The position numbers and the translations under genes were made by a program. Below, in pieces: positions 6,566-9,300 of a stretch of 9,300 bases of DNA. Each line of letters opens with the position of its first letter. Position 1 is the first letter of the stretch. This DNA is from Bacteroidota bacterium. GTDB lineage: Bacteria; Bacteroidota; Bacteroidia; Chitinophagales; Chitinophagaceae. The notes under the pieces are model-generated. The model did not search any database and was not told where the DNA came from. It saw nothing but the letters and a program-made list of their open reading frames with translations. The DNA lies in assembly GCA_023426425.1 (NCBI GenBank), contig JAFAAT010000036.1, forward strand, positions 1 through 9,300, read 5' to 3'.

Positions 6566-6568
6566 GTT

Positions 6569-7027
6569 ATGTCAGAGCTCATAGATAAAATAAACAGTTT
6601 TATAGAACCGTTATTAGAAGGCACAGACATGTTCGTGGTGAACATAAAAATAAAACCTACTAATAACATTAAGGTATTCCTGGATGCAGATACCGGCCTC
6701 TCTGTTGAAAAGAGTGCAAAGGTGAATCGTAAGCTATATGCAATCATTGAGGAACAGGGGTTATTTCCAGACGGTGATTTCTCGCTGGAAGTAAGCAGTC
6801 CGGGTGTGGACGAGCCCTTAAGCTCTATGCGCCAATATAAAAAGAACATCGGCCGGACAGTGGCTGTGACGCTTACTGAAGGAGATGTAGAAAAAACTGG
6901 TGTGATGAAAGAAGTGCACGATGAACACCTGGTGCTGGAAATGAAAGTGCCGAAGAAAAAAGAAACCATAACTGAGGAAATACCCTTTTCTCAGATTAAA
7001 TCAATAGTAGTACAAATCGTTTTTTAA
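6569..7027 (+). CDS. rimP: Ribosome maturation factor RimP
   Basis: A 152-aa cytosolic protein needed for assembly of the 30S ribosomal subunit. The N-terminal domain (about residues 1-82) ends in the signature LEVSSPGVDEPL at 73-84; the rest (about 85-152) is the SH3-like C-terminal domain, beginning QYKKNIGRTVAVTL and closing with IPFSQIKSIVVQIVF. Length is normal for the family. The ATG at 6569 is preferred. An in-frame GTG at 6548 would add seven residues but lies inside the stem of the leader hairpin, and the added residues are not family-like. It is the first gene of the rimP-nusA-infB operon, 48 nt ahead of nusA, and sits directly behind the putative attenuator. Identification is secure. 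Confidence 0.95.
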   Translation: MSELIDKINSFIEPLLEGTDMFVVNIKIKPTNNIKVFLDADTGLSVEKSAKVNRKLYAIIEEQGLFPDGDFSLEVSSPGVDEPLSSMRQYKKNIGRTVAVTLTEGDVEKTGVMKEVHDEHLVLEMKVPKKKETITEEIPFSQIKSIVVQIVF

Positions 7028-7075
7028 ATAAAACAATCATCAATTATCCCCCAGGGAAACAAAAATTGATAAACC

Positions 7076-8329
7076 ATGGCAAGTATCAATCTTATCGAGT
7101 CGTTTCAGGAATTTAAGGACGCGGAGAATATAGATCGTCCTACCCTCATGAAGGTCATCGAAGACGTGTTCAAGACCCTGCTCCGTAAAAAATACGGCAC
7201 GGATGAAAATTTTGACGTTATCGTAAATGACCAGACGGGTGACCTTGAGATCTTCCGGCGCCGTGTCATCGTGGAAGATGGTTTTTCCGAGGATGACAAC
7301 CTGGAAATAGAGCTGGCAGAAGCACTGAAGATCGACCCTGACTTTAGCGTGGGCGAAGAAGTGTATGAGGAAATCAATGTGATTGACTTCGGCCGCCGTG
7401 CCATTCTGGCTGCAAAACAAACGCTTGCTGCCCGTATTGGTGACCTGAAAAAGAAAAACCTGCTCGACAAATATGCAGACCGCATAGGTGAGATCATTAA
7501 CGGCGAGGTTTACCAGATATGGAAAAAGGAAATACTTCTGCTTGATGACGAAGGCAATGAGCTGATCCTGCCAAAATCTGAACAAATACCTACTGACTTC
7601 TTCAAAAAAGGCGAAACCGTTCGTGCTGTAGTGAAGAAGGTAGAAATGAGAAACAACACACCGATTATCATCCTTAGCCGCACCCATCCATCTTTCCTTG
7701 AGAAGCTGCTGGAAATTGAGGTTCCGGAGATTATGGATGGCCTGATCGTTGTAAAGAAAATAGTACGCGAACCTGGTGAAAGGGCGAAAGTTGCCGTAGA
7801 AAGCTACGATGACCGCATCGACCCGGTGGGTGCCTGCGTAGGTATGAAGGGTAGCCGTATACACGGCATTGTGCGTGAACTGAGGAATGAAAACATCGAT
7901 ATCATCAATTTCACGAACAACCTCCAGCTCCTTATCCAGCGCTCGCTGACACCGTCGAGGATCAACAGGATGGAACTGAACCATGAAACAAACCATGCAG
8001 ATGTGTACCTCGAACCAGACCAGGTTTCCCTGGCAATTGGACGTAAGGGTGTGAACATCAAACTGGCACAAGAACTGACCGGGTACACAATTGACGTGTA
8101 TCGTGATGTTCAGGACGAAGAAGTGGATTACGATATCGACCTGGATGAATTCAGCGACGAGATCGACGAATGGGTTATTGATGAGTTTAAGAAGATCGGC
8201 TGCGATACCGCATTGAGCGTGCTGGAACTATCGGTTGAAGAACTGGTAAGGCGTACCGACCTGGAAGAAGAGACTGTAAAAGACGTGCAACGTATTCTGC
8301 AGGCTGAATTCCAGAACGAATCTGAATAA
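7076..8329 (+). CDS. nusA: Transcription termination/antitermination factor NusA
   Basis: A 417-aa RNA-polymerase-binding protein that promotes pausing, intrinsic termination and antitermination complexes. Domains in order: N-terminal polymerase-binding domain (about 1-130); S1 RNA-binding domain (about 137-202, from GEIINGEVYQIW to IIILSR); KH1 with its GMKG turn at 256-259; KH2 with GRKG at 322-325. The C-terminal tail (347-417) starts with a very acidic stretch rich in Asp and Glu and ends in one helix-hairpin-like unit (DTALSVLELSVEELVRRTDL), compared with the two acidic repeats of E. coli NusA. Length is typical for the phylum. The ATG at 7076 follows rimP by 48 nt with no terminator between them. 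Several long open frames on the opposite strand are by-products of its codon use. NusA may regulate this operon through the leader hairpin, which is inference. Confidence 0.96.
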   Translation: MASINLIESFQEFKDAENIDRPTLMKVIEDVFKTLLRKKYGTDENFDVIVNDQTGDLEIFRRRVIVEDGFSEDDNLEIELAEALKIDPDFSVGEEVYEEINVIDFGRRAILAAKQTLAARIGDLKKKNLLDKYADRIGEIINGEVYQIWKKEILLLDDEGNELILPKSEQIPTDFFKKGETVRAVVKKVEMRNNTPIIILSRTHPSFLEKLLEIEVPEIMDGLIVVKKIVREPGERAKVAVESYDDRIDPVGACVGMKGSRIHGIVRELRNENIDIINFTNNLQLLIQRSLTPSRINRMELNHETNHADVYLEPDQVSLAIGRKGVNIKLAQELTGYTIDVYRDVQDEEVDYDIDLDEFSDEIDEWVIDEFKKIGCDTALSVLELSVEELVRRTDLEEETVKDVQRILQAEFQNESE

Positions 8330-8342
8330 CAAACTCACTGGT

Positions 8343-8370
8343 GCTAAAGGGCTGTTAAACACCCTTTAGC
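8343..8370 (+). repeat. Stable hairpin between nusA and infB
   Basis: GCTAAAGGG (8343-8351) pairs perfectly with CCCTTTAGC (8362-8370); TGT and ACA inside the loop may add three more pairs. It starts 14 nt after the nusA stop. There is no T-run after it (GGCCGGGGG follows), so it is not a standard intrinsic terminator. It could stabilise or process the nusA 3' end or set the relative level of infB mRNA. Confidence 0.45.
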
Positions 8371-8417
8371 GGCCGGGGGACAGGCGTTTTGAGAAAATGC
8401 AATTGAGTAAAATAGCG

Positions 8418-8425
8418 TAGGTTTG
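8418..8425 (+). promoter_or_regulatory. Candidate internal -7 element ahead of infB
   Basis: TAGGTTTG is a perfect TAnnTTTG, 61 nt before the infB start codon. The nearest upstream TTTG (8388-8391) is 26 nt away, longer than the usual 19 or so, so the match is partial. With the hairpin just upstream and an unusually long 157-nt nusA-infB gap, an internal promoter giving infB its own transcript is plausible. Confidence 0.35.
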
Positions 8426-8486
8426 TAGTTTAGGTAAACTGGCTTAAAGACGCACCTGGGCGATTATTTTTTGACTAAATATCCGA

Positions 8487-9300
8487 ATGGCAACAGCAAC
8501 GAAAACTCCAAGATTACTGGCAGCAGCCAAAGAATTTAACATCGGTAAGGAGACTCTACTTGAATTTCTTACAGGGAAAGGCTTTGAGATTAACGCAAGT
8601 AATCCAAATACAAAGCTTACTGAGGAAATGTACGACGCGCTGCAGGCTGAGTTTGCACAGGACAAGCTCGCCAAGCGCAAAAGCGAAGAGATTGCTTTGC
8701 CTAAAGGGTCGCTGCTGGATACTGCTAAGAAGACGAAAGAAGATTTAGATCTTGGTGCAAGGGACAAAAAGGAAGAACCTGCACCCGAAGAGAAAGAAGT
8801 GCCTGCACCGGCTCCTGAACCGGTGGCACCACCTGTTGAAGAAGTTCCAAAGCAAGAACCGGTGGCAGAAGCTCCGGCGAAAGAGGAAGCTCCTGCCCCA
8901 GAACCTCCAGTAGCTGAAACGCAGGAATCGCCTGCAGCAGCCGCTGAAACAACTGAGCCTGCTGCAGAAGAGGAAACACATATTGCCACCAAGTCAACCA
9001 AGCTGGGCGGACCTAACATTCTCGGCAAGATAAACCTGGATGAGATGAACCTTTCATCCCGTCCAAAGAAAGGCACAACAGCAAAGAAATCCACAAAGAA
9101 AGAGGCAGCGAAGGAAGAACCTGCAGCAGAAACACCTGCAGCACCTGAAAAGGCTAAGAAAACAGCTCCGAAGAAAGAAGATCCGGTAGAAGAAACACCA
9201 CAGCCGGTGGATGAAACGCCTGCTACTCCAGCTGCCCCTGAAACACCACAAATTCCTGCACAGGAATCGGAAGAAAAGCGTGAACACATTGAAATGAAGG
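8487..9300 (+). CDS. infB: Translation initiation factor IF-2, N-terminal part (cut by window edge)
   Basis: The frame opens at ATG 8487 and runs without a stop to the end, 271 complete codons. Residues 7-60 (TPRLLAAAKEFNIGKETLLEF and on) form the IF2_N-type helical domain. A long low-complexity linker follows (about 92-165 and 195-265), rich in Pro, Ala, Glu and Lys. Between the two parts sits a conserved island GGPNILGKINLDEMNLSSRP (174-193), which recurs in Bacteroidota IF-2. The GTPase domain that delivers initiator tRNA to the 30S subunit lies beyond the window, so its integrity cannot be judged. Position third after rimP and nusA supports the call. The gap to nusA is 157 nt and holds a hairpin and a possible promoter. 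The repetitive linker produces long empty frames on the minus strand. Confidence 0.93.
   Translation, partial: MATATKTPRLLAAAKEFNIGKETLLEFLTGKGFEINASNPNTKLTEEMYDALQAEFAQDKLAKRKSEEIALPKGSLLDTAKKTKEDLDLGARDKKEEPAPEEKEVPAPAPEPVAPPVEEVPKQEPVAEAPAKEEAPAPEPPVAETQESPAAAAETTEPAAEEETHIATKSTKLGGPNILGKINLDEMNLSSRPKKGTTAKKSTKKEAAKEEPAAETPAAPEKAKKTAPKKEDPVEETPQPVDETPATPAAPETPQIPAQESEEKREHIEMK

Noticed and set aside
6548..6568. GTG start at 6548 extending RimP by seven residues
   Set aside because: The codon is inside the right arm of a perfect hairpin, and the added residues do not resemble RimP N-termini. ATG at 6569 fits the family.
7040..8071. A 343-codon open frame on the minus strand across nusA
   Set aside because: It lies almost wholly inside the certain nusA gene, its translation has no recognisable domain, and it is rich in Phe, His, Val and Gln as expected from reading Glu/Lys/Asn/Asp-rich codons backwards.
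8444..9289. A 281-codon minus-strand frame rich in Ser, Gly, Ala and Phe, plus shorter ones nearby
   Set aside because: They mirror the low-complexity Pro/Ala/Glu/Lys codons of the infB linker. The plus-strand IF-2 frame has the conserved N-terminal domain and correct operon position.

Overview
The window reads as chromosome of a Bacteroidota bacterium, probably Chitinophagaceae/Sphingobacteriia-like. The reasons are two secreted proteins with C-terminal type IX secretion (T9SS) sorting domains, AT-rich leaders mostly without Shine-Dalgarno sequences, promoter-like TTTG/TAnnTTTG elements (the -33/-7 consensus of this phylum), and a rimP-nusA-infB cluster whose IF-2 has the long Pro/Ala/Glu/Lys N-terminal linker seen in these bacteria. 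The genus cannot be fixed from the sequence alone.

Layout. (1) 1-475, minus strand: a 137-aa STAS/SpoIIAA-like protein (DUF7793 type) followed after 10 nt by the first 17 codons of another gene that leaves the window. (2) 641-2173, minus: a 510-aa secreted beta-propeller-like protein with about six recurring blade motifs and a T9SS tail. (3) 2379-3674, plus: a CNNM/CorC/HlyC-type membrane protein (DUF21, CBS pair, CorC_HlyC), ending in a hairpin terminator. (4) 3749-5328, minus: a compact type II restriction-modification pair. The beta-class SPPY methyltransferase comes first and a BglII-like endonuclease follows with a 4-nt ATGA overlap. The sampled DNA here is AT-richer than its neighbours. 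(5) 5552-6328, plus: a secreted thioredoxin-fold protein with a CSAC active site and a T9SS tail. (6) 6481 to the end, plus: the rimP-nusA-infB operon for ribosome maturation, transcription elongation/termination and translation initiation; infB is cut by the window edge.

Genes that work together: the methyltransferase and endonuclease form one self-contained system, with the overlap coupling their translation. RimP, NusA and IF-2 are the widely conserved housekeeping operon. It has a good -33/-7 promoter followed at once by a terminator-shaped hairpin and T-run before the rimP start codon, which suggests attenuation, possibly NusA feedback. The two T9SS cargo proteins have no local partners.

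Most of the window is ordinary. The parts most worth a second look are the BglII-like R-M pair, the rimP leader attenuator, and a promoter-plus-terminator pair at the 3' end of the CNNM gene that could define a roughly 60-nt RNA opposite the end of the endonuclease transcript. No intergenic gap exceeds 300 bases. I saw no tRNA, rRNA, CRISPR array, insertion sequence or integrase.
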